Source: Providencia huaxiensis (GTDB taxonomy: Bacteria > Pseudomonadota > Gammaproteobacteria > Enterobacterales > Enterobacteriaceae). From it: a stretch of 64,000 bases of DNA. The notes below the pieces were generated by a model. The model was not told the DNA's origin. It saw only the letters and a list, made by a program, of their open reading frames with translations, and made no database searches. This document shows, piece after piece, positions 36,929 through 45,750 of the stretch (position 1 is the stretch's first letter; every line of letters begins with the position of its first letter). The DNA lies in NCBI RefSeq assembly GCF_002843235.3, contig NZ_CP031123.2, positions 3,968,001 through 4,032,000 on the forward strand. Reading direction: 5' to 3'. Position numbers and translations under genes: made by a program.

Positions 36929-37975
36929 ATGGGTTGCTGTAATAGTAGCAGTCTAGATAGTTTCTTTGAATATCAGCCGATGGCGGAATTGGTTCCGACA
37001 AAGCAAGAACCAATTCCCATTCATGAGGAGAAAACTGCGTCTGATAAATCACATCAGCTCTATCTACAAATCCTTGATAAATTAAATCAAATTCAATATT
37101 CGGTGCCAGAAGAGACTTATCAGCAGCAACAGAAAAATCATTCTCCTAAAGAGATTCAGCTTAGAGCGAATACTCTGGAACTCGAAAATAAATATGTGAA
37201 TGATACTTATGCGGAGGCTAAGGCATTAAGAGCGACAAGAAGAGTGGAAACTCTCAATGATGGCCGCTCGCATATAAATGGGTTATCTGGAATGATTGAT
37301 AATATTCATACGAATTACCAAAAAAAATACGGTGAATTAGTAAAAGCATCAACCCAATATATGCAAGATATGAATACCATGGTAAGTAAGCTATCTCGTT
37401 ATATAGAGGCGGGTGAAGATGGTAAAATACATATCAAATTAGAAGACACTTTAAGGGCTATGGATGAAATGGTTGCGAAATATTCGGGTACGAGTGTAAT
37501 CAGGGAAGTTGATGGTATTACAGCAGAAAAAAAGAAACCTGCCCGAAAAAGTGTTGGCGAATATTTTGGAAAATGGAAGCCTGATTTTGATAATGCTGAG
37601 CCGCTAATGGAGATAAAAGGTACTGAGCAAGAGTATGCTTTTTGGGAAAAAAAATTATCAGGGCAAGGGTTTATTATTGAGCGAATGGATGGAAAGTTAT
37701 GCGTATTTCCAGATTTAAAGCCAGTAAAAGAAATTTTTTATGCATTGAACCACTCTTCGGCAACTTGGGATAAAGATGGTAGTGATATTTTGTCACAAGA
37801 ATACCAAAGCTTACAAACAGCCATTGATAGTCAAAAAAATGCGATTAATAGCTCAGTATCACGTTTATTAGAAACCTTTCGACAAGATAATAGCCATTTT
37901 GAAACCTTAACTCAGCTACTTATTCAACTCTATAAAGATTTACAGCAATATAATAATGGCTACGTCAATATGTAA
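36929..37975 (+). CDS. sipD: T3SS needle-tip protein SipD/IpaD type
   Basis: A 348-residue hydrophilic protein (Salmonella SipD 343). An N-terminal extension is followed by a helical hairpin (about 90-150). A mixed central domain contains FWEKKLSGQGFIIERMDGKLCVFPDL, and a long C-terminal helix has SSVSRLLETFRQDNSHFETL. This is the tip-protein layout, and the gene stands in the sipD position after sipC. The N-terminus is unusual: MGCCNSS fits a eukaryotic N-myristoylation pattern with two adjacent Cys, which tip proteins do not need. The start follows AAGAGG by about 10 bases. Confidence 0.82.
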   Translation: MGCCNSSSLDSFFEYQPMAELVPTKQEPIPIHEEKTASDKSHQLYLQILDKLNQIQYSVPEETYQQQQKNHSPKEIQLRANTLELENKYVNDTYAEAKALRATRRVETLNDGRSHINGLSGMIDNIHTNYQKKYGELVKASTQYMQDMNTMVSKLSRYIEAGEDGKIHIKLEDTLRAMDEMVAKYSGTSVIREVDGITAEKKKPARKSVGEYFGKWKPDFDNAEPLMEIKGTEQEYAFWEKKLSGQGFIIERMDGKLCVFPDLKPVKEIFYALNHSSATWDKDGSDILSQEYQSLQTAIDSQKNAINSSVSRLLETFRQDNSHFETLTQLLIQLYKDLQQYNNGYVNM

Positions 37976-37996
37976 TGTCAGAATTTAAATTTAACT

Positions 37997-38037
37997 TATG
38001 GAGTGAAATTATAAATTTAATTTCGCTCTATGTTTTT
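37997..38037 (+). terminator. Hairpin with T-run between sipD and the sipA-position gene
   Basis: GAGTGAAATT (38001-38010) pairs with AATTTCGCTC (38019-38028) with one G-T pair, and the stem can extend by four pairs. TTTTT follows at 38033-38037. It looks like an intrinsic terminator or attenuator 25 bases after sipD and 15 bases before the next gene, so the effector and acyl carrier genes may be expressed at a lower level or from another promoter. Confidence 0.6.
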
Positions 38038-38052
38038 AAATAAGGAGTGGCA

Positions 38053-39609
38053 ATGAAAATAGATAAAACGATTCCAAGTCAGAATCAATTACCACCTATA
38101 TTTGGCAATAAAAACTCATTTTCAAATAATATAAATGCAATTAATAATTCAGGCCAGGAAGCTCTTTTTCCTATCAAAGAAAAAGGTATTAATAAAACAT
38201 ATGATATTCCAGGTGATAATAAAGAATTACATCCTAATAACCAGGAGTTACAGGCGAATATAGTTAAATCGCTATTAAGCGAGAAATACCCTGATATTAG
38301 TTTGGAAATGATAACCAAAACCCAAAATTTAGGAGGTGATGGCAGTCTAGAAGAAAAAGAGTTGCAATATATTTCTAAAAATATATTTGTTGTTTTGACA
38401 TTGTTAACTGATGAGGAAATTAAAAAGTCAAATATATTAGACTGTATGGCAAAGTTAATTAAGCAAGTTAATAATAGTAGTGGTAAAGACACTAAGCAGA
38501 TGGTTAAATCATTGAAAGAAGTGTTTGAAACAATGCCTTTTAATAATATCTGGAGTGAAAGAAATATTTATGATTTGTCTCAACGTTTTTTTGATAAATA
38601 TGTTAAGCCTAAAGCTAAAGAAAAATTAACATCTTTGTTAACTGAAAAAGCCATCGAAGAATTCCCGATCGATAAATTATTTGTTAATTTTCTTTATAAC
38701 ACAAAAAATGAATTAATTATGGAATCGAGAAATCAGCTGAAAAAACATAAGTCTGATGGATCAGTTGATAAACACTTACAGCTAGATAATATATTTTTAG
38801 GGGTGGAACAGTATCTTGAAACTATGAGCGAGTTAATTGTTTCTATAAAAACGGATGATAAGACTGAAAATACGGCAGCTCCAAATCCAGATAAAAAGAC
38901 CAAACCAGAGGATAGCGTGGATGGTGGTAACGAAAGCATTCCTGATGACAACAAAGAAGCGCCCTCTTCGCCAACTAAACCTATAACGGTTAACTTTAAC
39001 AATATCTATAATGTGACGCAGGGGACTACAAATACAAATACAAATGATAAACATATAGATCCTAAAGAGCAGCAGGGTGAAGGCAACAATCAAGAAAATG
39101 GTCAAGTCGCTAGTCAACAAATGATAGATGATATGGCACTGGATGGAATGAATAAAAAACCAGCAACAGTGTTTAATGTTTTATCGGGGATAAAAGATGC
39201 AGCCAAAGAAACAAAGCCTAATGTAGACCCAATAAGACAAGAAGCCCTTTTGGAATCCCGGCCTTTATTAGTGAGGAAATCAAATACTATTGCTCAGGAG
39301 CAGCTGAACTATTCAGCACCTTCAAGGCAGGAAACTACGTTTTCACCTAATACTTATCAAAAGGACAAAAATAACCGCTGGGTACTCAAAGAGCAAAAAG
39401 ATCAAAAAGCGGTGACATTATCGGCAAATGGCGCACTCACCCGTAATTCATCAGATAAGGCAATCTACCAAGGCGACCGTGAAGCAGTTAAAACAGTCGT
39501 GGATACTTACTCACATATTCCAAATACGGGTAAGCCAGTGACGTTAACTGAAAGAGGTGCGTTAACGCGTGACCAAAGCAAGAAAGACGCTTACACCACA
39601 CCAGAGTGA
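38053..39609 (+). CDS. SipA-position T3SS effector with divergent C-terminus
   Basis: A 518-residue hydrophilic protein without signal peptide or membrane segment. The first 270 residues are helical and show SipA-like chaperone-binding and secretion-region character. The middle (about 275-350) is low complexity, rich in Asn, Asp, Lys and Thr. The C-terminus holds two related segments, KAVTLSANGALTRNSSDKA and KPVTLTERGALTRDQSKKDA (about 452-470 and 494-513). Salmonella SipA has 685 residues and an actin-binding C-terminal domain that I do not recognise here. It lies between sipD and iacP as sipA does. ATG 38053 follows AAGGAG. Secretion by this T3SS is likely; actin activity is doubtful. Confidence 0.6.
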   Translation: MKIDKTIPSQNQLPPIFGNKNSFSNNINAINNSGQEALFPIKEKGINKTYDIPGDNKELHPNNQELQANIVKSLLSEKYPDISLEMITKTQNLGGDGSLEEKELQYISKNIFVVLTLLTDEEIKKSNILDCMAKLIKQVNNSSGKDTKQMVKSLKEVFETMPFNNIWSERNIYDLSQRFFDKYVKPKAKEKLTSLLTEKAIEEFPIDKLFVNFLYNTKNELIMESRNQLKKHKSDGSVDKHLQLDNIFLGVEQYLETMSELIVSIKTDDKTENTAAPNPDKKTKPEDSVDGGNESIPDDNKEAPSSPTKPITVNFNNIYNVTQGTTNTNTNDKHIDPKEQQGEGNNQENGQVASQQMIDDMALDGMNKKPATVFNVLSGIKDAAKETKPNVDPIRQEALLESRPLLVRKSNTIAQEQLNYSAPSRQETTFSPNTYQKDKNNRWVLKEQKDQKAVTLSANGALTRNSSDKAIYQGDREAVKTVVDTYSHIPNTGKPVTLTERGALTRDQSKKDAYTTPE

Positions 39610-39872
39610 GAAACCAATTGAAAAATGAACAAACAGACATTCACTGGCAATGGCTTTCAGAGCAAATTCAATTCATACGGACTTATTCGGGCATCGAAAA
39701 GGCCCTTACGATAGATTCTGAGTTGATCCGTGATGTCCATATTGATTCGCTGGAAATGTTAGAGTTGATAGCGGCTATCGAGCAGTATACAGAGCAGCCA
39801 ATTCACGATGCAGTTTGGATGAAATGGCATAATTTACGAGACATTGTCGAGTACCTATTGAGTGTCAAATAA
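39606..39872 (+). CDS. iacP: T3SS-associated acyl carrier protein IacP
   Basis: An 88-residue acyl-carrier-like protein. The phosphopantetheine attachment site is Ser in HIDSLEMLEL (about residue 52). Acidic helices and a LIAAIEQY segment complete the fold. In SPI-1, IacP affects secretion or activity of effectors and translocators and is encoded just after sipA, as here. The GTG start at 39606 overlaps the preceding stop (GTGA); a TTG at 39618 is possible. It is the last gene of the island before a strong terminator. Confidence 0.85.
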   Translation: MRNQLKNEQTDIHWQWLSEQIQFIRTYSGIEKALTIDSELIRDVHIDSLEMLELIAAIEQYTEQPIHDAVWMKWHNLRDIVEYLLSVK

Positions 39873-39902
39873 AAACAGAAGGCCACGGTATTTAACCGAA
39901 GC

Positions 39903-39938
39903 ATAAAAGAATAGCCCCTATAGGCGCTATTCTTTTAT
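39903..39938. terminator. Bidirectional intrinsic terminator at T3SS island end
   Basis: A perfect 13-bp inverted repeat, ATAAAAGAATAGC (39903-39915) and GCTATTCTTTTAT (39926-39938), with a 10-base loop that can pair further. T-rich on each strand. It lies between convergent iacP and the amidohydrolase gene and insulates the T3SS from the flanking catabolic cluster. Confidence 0.85.
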
Positions 39939-39940
39939 CA

Positions 39941-41329
39941 TTATGCTGCAGACTTTGGCATCATTCCGTGGGCTAAATGGCCTTTATGGAAAGTCGCGAA
40001 CCTTGGTGAGATCCGTGCGACGGCCTCGGCGGAACAAGATGCATCAAGTAGCACAAAGCTGGCATCATCCCCTTTAGCTGGCCACACTTGTTGGCCTTTT
40101 TCATCTAACGGCAGAATATTGCCTGTTGCGATGGCAAGTGAGCGGGATAGCGATAGCTCATCAGGGCGAGTATACAGCTGCGCGTACAAATTGGCTTTTT
40201 CTAGCATATCGCCTAGGCCAAAGGGCGACCAATGGTCAATCACACTGTCCGTTCCGGTCATCACAAATACCCCATTTTTATTTAGGGTTTTCAGTGGCAT
40301 ATGCAGTGTACCAATCGGGACGGTAGAGGCAATGGTGATTTGTTGCTCAGCTAACTGTTTTGCCGTTTTTTCCGCTTGTTCAGGGGTGAGTGTTGCCAGT
40401 GCAAAGGCATGGCTGATGGTTACTTTACCGCGCAAGCTGCGGTTTTCATCCACTGTTTTAATCATATAATTGATAGCGGCAACGCCTGCTGGGCTCGTTT
40501 CATGCAGATGAATATCCACGCCTTTGTTGTAGTCCAACGCAATTTGGAACATCGAATCGAGGGACTTTTCCATCGCGCTATCTACATTGGTTGGGTCTAA
40601 ACCGCCAACGTAATGAGCGCCTGCTTGCATGGCTTCACGCATTAAACCTTCTGACTTGGAGTGTAATAAGCCATGTTGTGGAAAGGCGACAATTTCGCAA
40701 GTGAGGTCTTGTTGGTGTTCACCAAGCACTTTTTGTAAGGCTTCTAAATTTTTTAAACCGGAAACGGGCTCTATATTACAATGGCTACGCGCAATCGTTG
40801 ATCCTTGGGATTGGATCAGTGCGATCAGCGCATTTGCTCTTTCTTCCGTGAAGGGTTGTAATTCAGGTAACAATTTTTGCTCTAACGCGATCATATCCAT
40901 GATGGTTTTGCCTTCACGTGACTGTGGTGCTTGCCATGGCCCGCCATAGAAGGTTTTATCAAGGTGGATATGCATGTCACGAAAGGCCGGTAGCATCAGT
41001 TTACCTTGCGCACTATAGGCATTTAATGTGCCATCTGCATGCTGTTTATTCGGTAAAACAGCTGCAATTTTACCGTCCCGGATTTCTACCGTATGTAATG
41101 CGGTTTGGGTGCCGACGACCGTTGAGTCCTGATAATTAAAGCCAGTTTCGAGTAATACGTCATCGAGGTAATAATGTTTATCCGTAATACTAGATAGGCC
41201 TGCTTTTTGGCTAGTTTGGCCTTGAGCGGAGGCAAAGCCCGATACCGCGCCGAATAAAGTGCAAGCGGCTGCGACTTTAGCGCTGGTGGAAAGGAACTCT
41301 CTTCTGCCTGATGATTTTTCTGCTTTCAT
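39941..41329 (-). CDS. Tat-exported amidohydrolase, cytosine-deaminase-like
   Basis: A 462-residue enzyme with a twin-arginine signal peptide (GRREFLSTSAKVAAACTLFG, residues 8-27) ending near SAQ, so it should act folded in the periplasm. The amidohydrolase barrel has metal-binding HIH at residues 120-122, VDIHLHE, ISHAFAL and the late acidic motif TGTDSVIDHWSP. The family deaminates or hydrolyses cyclic C-N compounds such as cytosine, isocytosine, triazines or hydantoins. It ends a leftward gene set with carbamate kinase, permease and FdrA-type genes, so its product may feed that route. ATG 41329 follows AGGAG; an earlier start would bury the Tat signal. The substrate is not known. Confidence 0.8.
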   Translation of the reverse strand: MKAEKSSGRREFLSTSAKVAAACTLFGAVSGFASAQGQTSQKAGLSSITDKHYYLDDVLLETGFNYQDSTVVGTQTALHTVEIRDGKIAAVLPNKQHADGTLNAYSAQGKLMLPAFRDMHIHLDKTFYGGPWQAPQSREGKTIMDMIALEQKLLPELQPFTEERANALIALIQSQGSTIARSHCNIEPVSGLKNLEALQKVLGEHQQDLTCEIVAFPQHGLLHSKSEGLMREAMQAGAHYVGGLDPTNVDSAMEKSLDSMFQIALDYNKGVDIHLHETSPAGVAAINYMIKTVDENRSLRGKVTISHAFALATLTPEQAEKTAKQLAEQQITIASTVPIGTLHMPLKTLNKNGVFVMTGTDSVIDHWSPFGLGDMLEKANLYAQLYTRPDELSLSRSLAIATGNILPLDEKGQQVWPAKGDDASFVLLDASCSAEAVARISPRFATFHKGHLAHGMMPKSAA

Positions 41330-41470
41330 AGAAACTCCTAGTGATATCCATTTACTGTCGAATTTCCTGTTTTTAAGCGACACTTACCCACTCAGATCGT
41401 CATTAAACGATCTGAGGGATACTGCAATTTGCGATTAACAAAAAATTCGCATGATCCAGATTATAGAAAC

Positions 41471-42421
41471 TTACCCTTGAATAATATGGGTTCCCGTTTC
41501 ACCGCGTAAGGCTTCTGGTAGCTTTTCAGGGGTGGTGATGATCACGCGTTTACCACCATTGGCAATAAACGATAGGCTGGCTTCAATCTTCGGTAACATG
41601 CTACCCGCAGGGAAATGGCCTTCTTCCATATAACGCTGCATGTCGCGGGTGCTGGTTTCACCGAGTGCTTTTTGTTCAGGTTTGCCGAAGTGAATACACA
41701 CTTTTTCGACACCTGTGGTGATAATTAAAATATCGGCATTGAGCTCTTTCGCCAGTAAAGTTGTTGAGAGGTCTTTATCAATCACCGCGTCAACACTTTT
41801 GTAGCCACCATTGCCGTTGTCAATGACTGGAATACCACCACCACCTGCAGCAACCACCACATAATTGTGTTCTGTTAAGGTGCGGATAGCTTGTGATTCA
41901 ATGACTCGTTTTGGTTCGGGGGAGGCCACCACACGGCGGTAACCGCGGCCAGAGTCTTCAACAAAATGCCAGTTTGGGTTCTCTTGCTGCAATTGTTGGG
42001 CTTGTTGCTCAGTGAAAAATGCCCCAATCGGCTTGGTAGGCGCGCTAAAGTTTGGGTCGTTTTTATCGACTTCAACTTGTGTCACTACCGTAATCGCTTG
42101 TCGGTTATGGCGTTTTGCTAAGACGTTAGTCAAAGCTTGTTGAACTAAATAGCCAATTCCACCTTGCGTATCCGCTACGCAGTTAGCCAGCGGTGTTAAC
42201 GGCAAACCTTCGGTTTCGTGTGCAATCTCAGCACGGCGCAAATCTAATCCAACTTGGGGTCCATTTCCATGGGTCAAAACAATGTTGTAATCGCCTTCCA
42301 GCATGTCACTAATATGGTGTGCGACTTCTTGAACGGCTTTTTCTTGAGCTTCGATAGACTGGCTGTTGTTATCTTTGATAATACTGTTGCCCCCGATGGC
42401 AACAACCACGAGTTCTTTCAT
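41471..42421 (-). CDS. Carbamate kinase
   Basis: A 316-residue amino-acid-kinase-fold enzyme that makes ATP from carbamoyl phosphate and ADP, releasing ammonia and carbon dioxide. Visible motifs are VVAIGGNSI near the N-terminus, THGNGPQVG (about 50-58), and the nucleotide-site VVAAGGGGIPV (about 193-203). Length equals ArcC and AllK. Alongside FdrA, DUF1116 and DUF2877 proteins it matches the last step of the oxamate pathway (AllK) rather than arginine fermentation, as no arginine deiminase or ornithine carbamoyltransferase is nearby. It lies 81 bases after the permease. Confidence 0.93.
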   Translation of the reverse strand: MKELVVVAIGGNSIIKDNNSQSIEAQEKAVQEVAHHISDMLEGDYNIVLTHGNGPQVGLDLRRAEIAHETEGLPLTPLANCVADTQGGIGYLVQQALTNVLAKRHNRQAITVVTQVEVDKNDPNFSAPTKPIGAFFTEQQAQQLQQENPNWHFVEDSGRGYRRVVASPEPKRVIESQAIRTLTEHNYVVVAAGGGGIPVIDNGNGGYKSVDAVIDKDLSTTLLAKELNADILIITTGVEKVCIHFGKPEQKALGETSTRDMQRYMEEGHFPAGSMLPKIEASLSFIANGGKRVIITTPEKLPEALRGETGTHIIQG

Positions 42422-42502
42422 TGTTAATGTATCCTGATACAGAGAGTTAACTGAGGGTCGGTGTACTGAGTTGAGTACATCGACCCTGTAAAGTGTGCTG
42501 GA

Positions 42503-44065
42503 TTACACTGACTTACTGAGTTTCTCAGATTTTTCAGCTTGTTGCTCTTCCACAGATTTTCGGCTATCTAAAAAGTGCTTGAGTACAAACAAAGCCGCCA
42601 TCATGAGGTATGCGTAAACAAACATCAAGGTCGAACCGGTGGCAATTCCGACCGCTGGGGAGTGAATAATTCCGAAGAAGACTAATATTGCTCCCGCTGC
42701 AGCAGCAATAGCTCCACGCAGTGGCTGGTTGAGGATAGCAAAGATAGCAATACAGCCCCACAACATACTGGCTAAAGGTGCACCGTTACCTAAATGGACC
42801 AGACCTTGGTAATAAACCCCTTTGTGTAGCAAGGTTTCAACACCAATTGCACTTGCAGAGGTACCTGCCGCGCCCATAACACTATTAACCATCGTCAATG
42901 CCCAGTTAGCAATCCATGGGAACAGACAGATAAAGATAACGGGGACTTCAATTTTTGGCGTTTCTCGTACCACTTGGTTGGCGGTGACAACCCCGATAAA
43001 CACCAGTATTGGCACGATAGCGGTCATTGGAATGATAGCTAACATAAAGGCACCGATACCGAATAATGGGACGATAAACATGGTGATACCAGATGCTAAG
43101 GTATAACCCACGCTTGCGCCCATCGCTTTCCAACCCGCGTGACCCACATAAACGGTTACTGGGAATGGGTTACCCAGAAAACAACCGACAGTAGATGATA
43201 AGCCGTTAGCTAACATGACTTTACGAGTATTATATTCATCACCAGCAGCATGTGCACTTTCAATATTTTCAAGGTCGAAGATATAGTTTGCTAAGCCAAG
43301 TGGCACCGCAGACGCTAAGTAAGGCAGAGCGTGAGGAAGGCCTTGGAAGAAGCTATCAATATGGATACCTGGTGGGTTGAAGCCAAATGATGCCATTGAA
43401 TCTTTGATTGCTTCTGCACTTTGCAAGCCGGAAGCCCATGCCAGTACGGTACCAGCAATTAGCAGTAATAAGCCTGTTGGGATGCGAGCAAAAATCGGTT
43501 TTTTACCAAACCAGTTAATGAAAATTAATAACAGCACAATGAATGAAACCGTTGGTGCTTCAAACGCTTGCAGCATCGGGTTCATCGCCAGTAACAGTAA
43601 TCCTAAACCGGACAAACAGGATAACAGTACGGTGCGTGGGATCATCTTACGGATGGTTTCACCTAAGAAAGAACCACCGACGAGGATCATTGACTCGACA
43701 AAACACCAAACTAGTGCGATTTGGATCGCAAATTCGGCATTCTGTGTTGTTTGGTAGACAGGCATGATGACTAAGAACGTCACCGTAAAGATAGAAGGGG
43801 CACTCGGGCCTGATGGAAGAGCTGTTACGTCATCGCGCCCAGTTTGCTTTATCATTTGCTGGCCAAAGTAAGCGTAGCTTACGCTGGCAAGTAAAACAGC
43901 GAAACCAAAGGCAGGAGCGATACGGCCGTAAACAATTTCTGATGGGATGCCGACAACGAAAATCAAGAGACCCATCATGGTGAGTAGGTTAGTTAGGTTA
44001 TTGGTCATTAAGCCGAAGTAGGCGGCCAAATCCCCACGTTTCCATTTAATATTTAGTATACTCAT
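42503..44065 (-). CDS. NCS2-like purine/nucleobase permease
   Basis: A 520-residue inner-membrane protein with 12-14 hydrophobic segments. It resembles the AzgA/xanthine-uracil (NCS2) group, with the PSGPSAPSIF and GNPFPVTVYVGHAGWKAMGA regions. It should import a purine, pyrimidine, ureide or similar small heterocycle. ATG 44065 follows GGGAGAA; an upstream start would add 11 residues. The gene lies between the carbamate kinase and DUF1116 genes, separated from the latter by 269 bases that contain a repeat element. The substrate is unknown and is probably that of the amidohydrolase or its product. Confidence 0.75.
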   Translation of the reverse strand: MSILNIKWKRGDLAAYFGLMTNNLTNLLTMMGLLIFVVGIPSEIVYGRIAPAFGFAVLLASVSYAYFGQQMIKQTGRDDVTALPSGPSAPSIFTVTFLVIMPVYQTTQNAEFAIQIALVWCFVESMILVGGSFLGETIRKMIPRTVLLSCLSGLGLLLLAMNPMLQAFEAPTVSFIVLLLIFINWFGKKPIFARIPTGLLLLIAGTVLAWASGLQSAEAIKDSMASFGFNPPGIHIDSFFQGLPHALPYLASAVPLGLANYIFDLENIESAHAAGDEYNTRKVMLANGLSSTVGCFLGNPFPVTVYVGHAGWKAMGASVGYTLASGITMFIVPLFGIGAFMLAIIPMTAIVPILVFIGVVTANQVVRETPKIEVPVIFICLFPWIANWALTMVNSVMGAAGTSASAIGVETLLHKGVYYQGLVHLGNGAPLASMLWGCIAIFAILNQPLRGAIAAAAGAILVFFGIIHSPAVGIATGSTLMFVYAYLMMAALFVLKHFLDSRKSVEEQQAEKSEKLSKSV

Positions 44066-44088
44066 AAGTATTCTCCCATACCCGTCAT

Positions 44089-44211
44089 TACCCATCATAC
44101 TTTAAGCTGCAACTGTGTTGGCTACACTCGGCTACACAGGTCACATACTGAAGTATGCTCCCTGAGATATCCTCGTTTGCCGCCTTGCTGCAACTTAAAT
44201 TATTTTGGGTA
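44089..44211. repeat. Intergenic repeat with terminal inverted repeats
   Basis: A 123-base element with imperfect inverted ends (TACCCATCATACTTTAAGC at left, TTAAATTATTTTGGGTA at right, the latter reading TACCCAAAATAATTTAA on the other strand). Internally it holds ACTGAAGTATGCTCCCTGAG. It lies between two genes of the same operon. A related left half appears at 51241-51302. Such short, non-coding, mobilised-looking repeats are common in Enterobacterales. Confidence 0.65.
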
Positions 44212-44334
44212 ACTGCTTACTCATTTTAAGCCGCAACAAAGTAGTTTTTGTTTTACTTCTGTATGTAAATAATTTGGGTATTGATATTTTATTATTGCCC
44301 AACCGGAGTTGGGCGTCTTTTTTATGATTGAAAA

Positions 44335-45750
44335 CTAAGCATATTTCTGTGCGTAGGCCAACATGGCTTTTTCAAAGCAATCAAACGGCGGGTGAACAAT
44401 ACCTGCCCCAATCATACCGATGCCCGCATCTTTATGGGCAATGGCTGTGTTGATAACAGGTAAAATACCGCTGGCTGAAACCTTCGTAATATCAATAGCG
44501 GTAGGGATACCCATAAAGCCCAGTAATGGAATAGTCACGTTCGGGTTCTCACCTAAGGTGATTTCACGCATTTGGCGAGAGAAATCGACCGCTTCTTCTA
44601 CCGTACCGCCAACGAGTGCCACGATAGCGGGTGCGGTTGCCATGGCAAATCCACCAATACCGTAGGTTTCTGTGATTGCAGAGTCACCGATATCTAAACC
44701 AGAGTCTTCAGGTTTGTAGCCTGCAAACATCGGGCCGATAACTTGCTGAGAAGGTCCTGTGAACCACTGTCCCGGTAACCCACTGATACGTAAGCCAAAC
44801 TCATAGCCATTACGCGCCATAGTGGTGACAACGGTGCTGTATTCGATACCGTGAGCGGCATCCATCGAAGCTTTACACATCGCCATCCACGTTGGGCCGG
44901 AGAAGTAATCGCTGCTTGCAACAAAATCAAAGACTTCTTTTTGCTGCGCGACAGAGAAATCAGTTTGAATGATCCCAGTCGTGAGCGCTTGGATAAGTAA
45001 GGTTGTTCCTGCATTGTTACGGTTATGGCACTCATCACCCATATGTAGTGCTTGCGCAAGCATCAAACGCAGGTCGATTTCACCAACGATTTTCATTGCG
45101 TCGCGCAGCATTGGACCTAAGACATCACGCATCCAATTTAATCGGTCAATCACGCTTTGGTCGTTGGCGCCCATACGCAGGATTTTAGCCATTTGCTCAC
45201 TGAGGTTAGTAAACGCACGGTTGCCATAGGTTTTATTTTCAACAATATGCATAAACATTGATGCTGAAGTGACACCTGCCATTGAGCCAACACAATCGTG
45301 TTCATGGCAAGGTGAGAAAATGATTTTCCCCGAGGCTGCAACACGCTCTGCATCGGCTAAATCTTTTGCCAAGCCTTCGAAAACCAGCGCGCCCGTCACC
45401 GCACCTTTCATCGCGCCACACATATCTTTCCAAGCAACCGGTGGGCCTGCGTGCAGGATAGTGTTTTTGGTCATGCCTGGAACCACGTTAATCGCTTGGT
45501 CGTAACCGATTAACACAGGCTGAGATTGAATAATACGCTCAAGTGCTTGGGCATTAGCCGCTGCAATTTTTTCTTGTAGCGTGGCATTACCTTCAATTTG
45601 GTCGAGGGCGCGAATAACCGCAACGTTGCCTTGTCCTGGAGGAGTCCAATTTAAATGAGTGACCGGAACATGCTGTTTTTTCAGGTCATCACTGAACATT
45701 TCGATGCCAATATTGATGACATTTAATGGCTGCTTAAATAATGAAGTCAT
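44335..45750 (-). CDS. DUF1116 protein, oxamate carbamoyltransferase subunit (YlbE/AllG-like)
   Basis: A 471-residue cytoplasmic protein of the YlbE/DUF1116 family, with conserved IFSPCHEHDCVGSMAGVTSA and GMIGAGIVHPPFDCF. In E. coli, YlbE (AllG), FdrA (AllF) and YlbF (AllH) together form the oxamate carbamoyltransferase that splits oxalurate into oxamate and carbamoyl phosphate. The same three families sit here in the order DUF2877, FdrA, DUF1116. ATG 45750 follows GGAAAGGGGAG and overlaps the fdrA stop by one base. Whether oxalurate or another carbamoyl compound is used is open, because no allantoin genes are in the window. Confidence 0.85.
   Translation of the reverse strand: MTSLFKQPLNVINIGIEMFSDDLKKQHVPVTHLNWTPPGQGNVAVIRALDQIEGNATLQEKIAAANAQALERIIQSQPVLIGYDQAINVVPGMTKNTILHAGPPVAWKDMCGAMKGAVTGALVFEGLAKDLADAERVAASGKIIFSPCHEHDCVGSMAGVTSASMFMHIVENKTYGNRAFTNLSEQMAKILRMGANDQSVIDRLNWMRDVLGPMLRDAMKIVGEIDLRLMLAQALHMGDECHNRNNAGTTLLIQALTTGIIQTDFSVAQQKEVFDFVASSDYFSGPTWMAMCKASMDAAHGIEYSTVVTTMARNGYEFGLRISGLPGQWFTGPSQQVIGPMFAGYKPEDSGLDIGDSAITETYGIGGFAMATAPAIVALVGGTVEEAVDFSRQMREITLGENPNVTIPLLGFMGIPTAIDITKVSASGILPVINTAIAHKDAGIGMIGAGIVHPPFDCFEKAMLAYAQKYA

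Noticed and set aside
38053..39609. Plain SipA with actin-binding domain
   Set aside because: The protein is about 170 residues shorter than Salmonella SipA and its C-terminus has a different repeated motif, so only the position-based name is kept.
14247..39872. tRNA or integrase at the T3SS island borders
   Set aside because: I looked on both sides (13660-14250 and 39870-41400) and saw no tRNA-like fold, direct repeat or integrase.
44297..44320. Hairpin GCCCAAC/GTTGGGC with T-run as terminator for the DUF1116 gene
   Set aside because: The T-run follows the stem on the rightward strand, but the neighbouring genes run leftward. It lacks a T-run in the needed direction, so it is not listed as a terminator.
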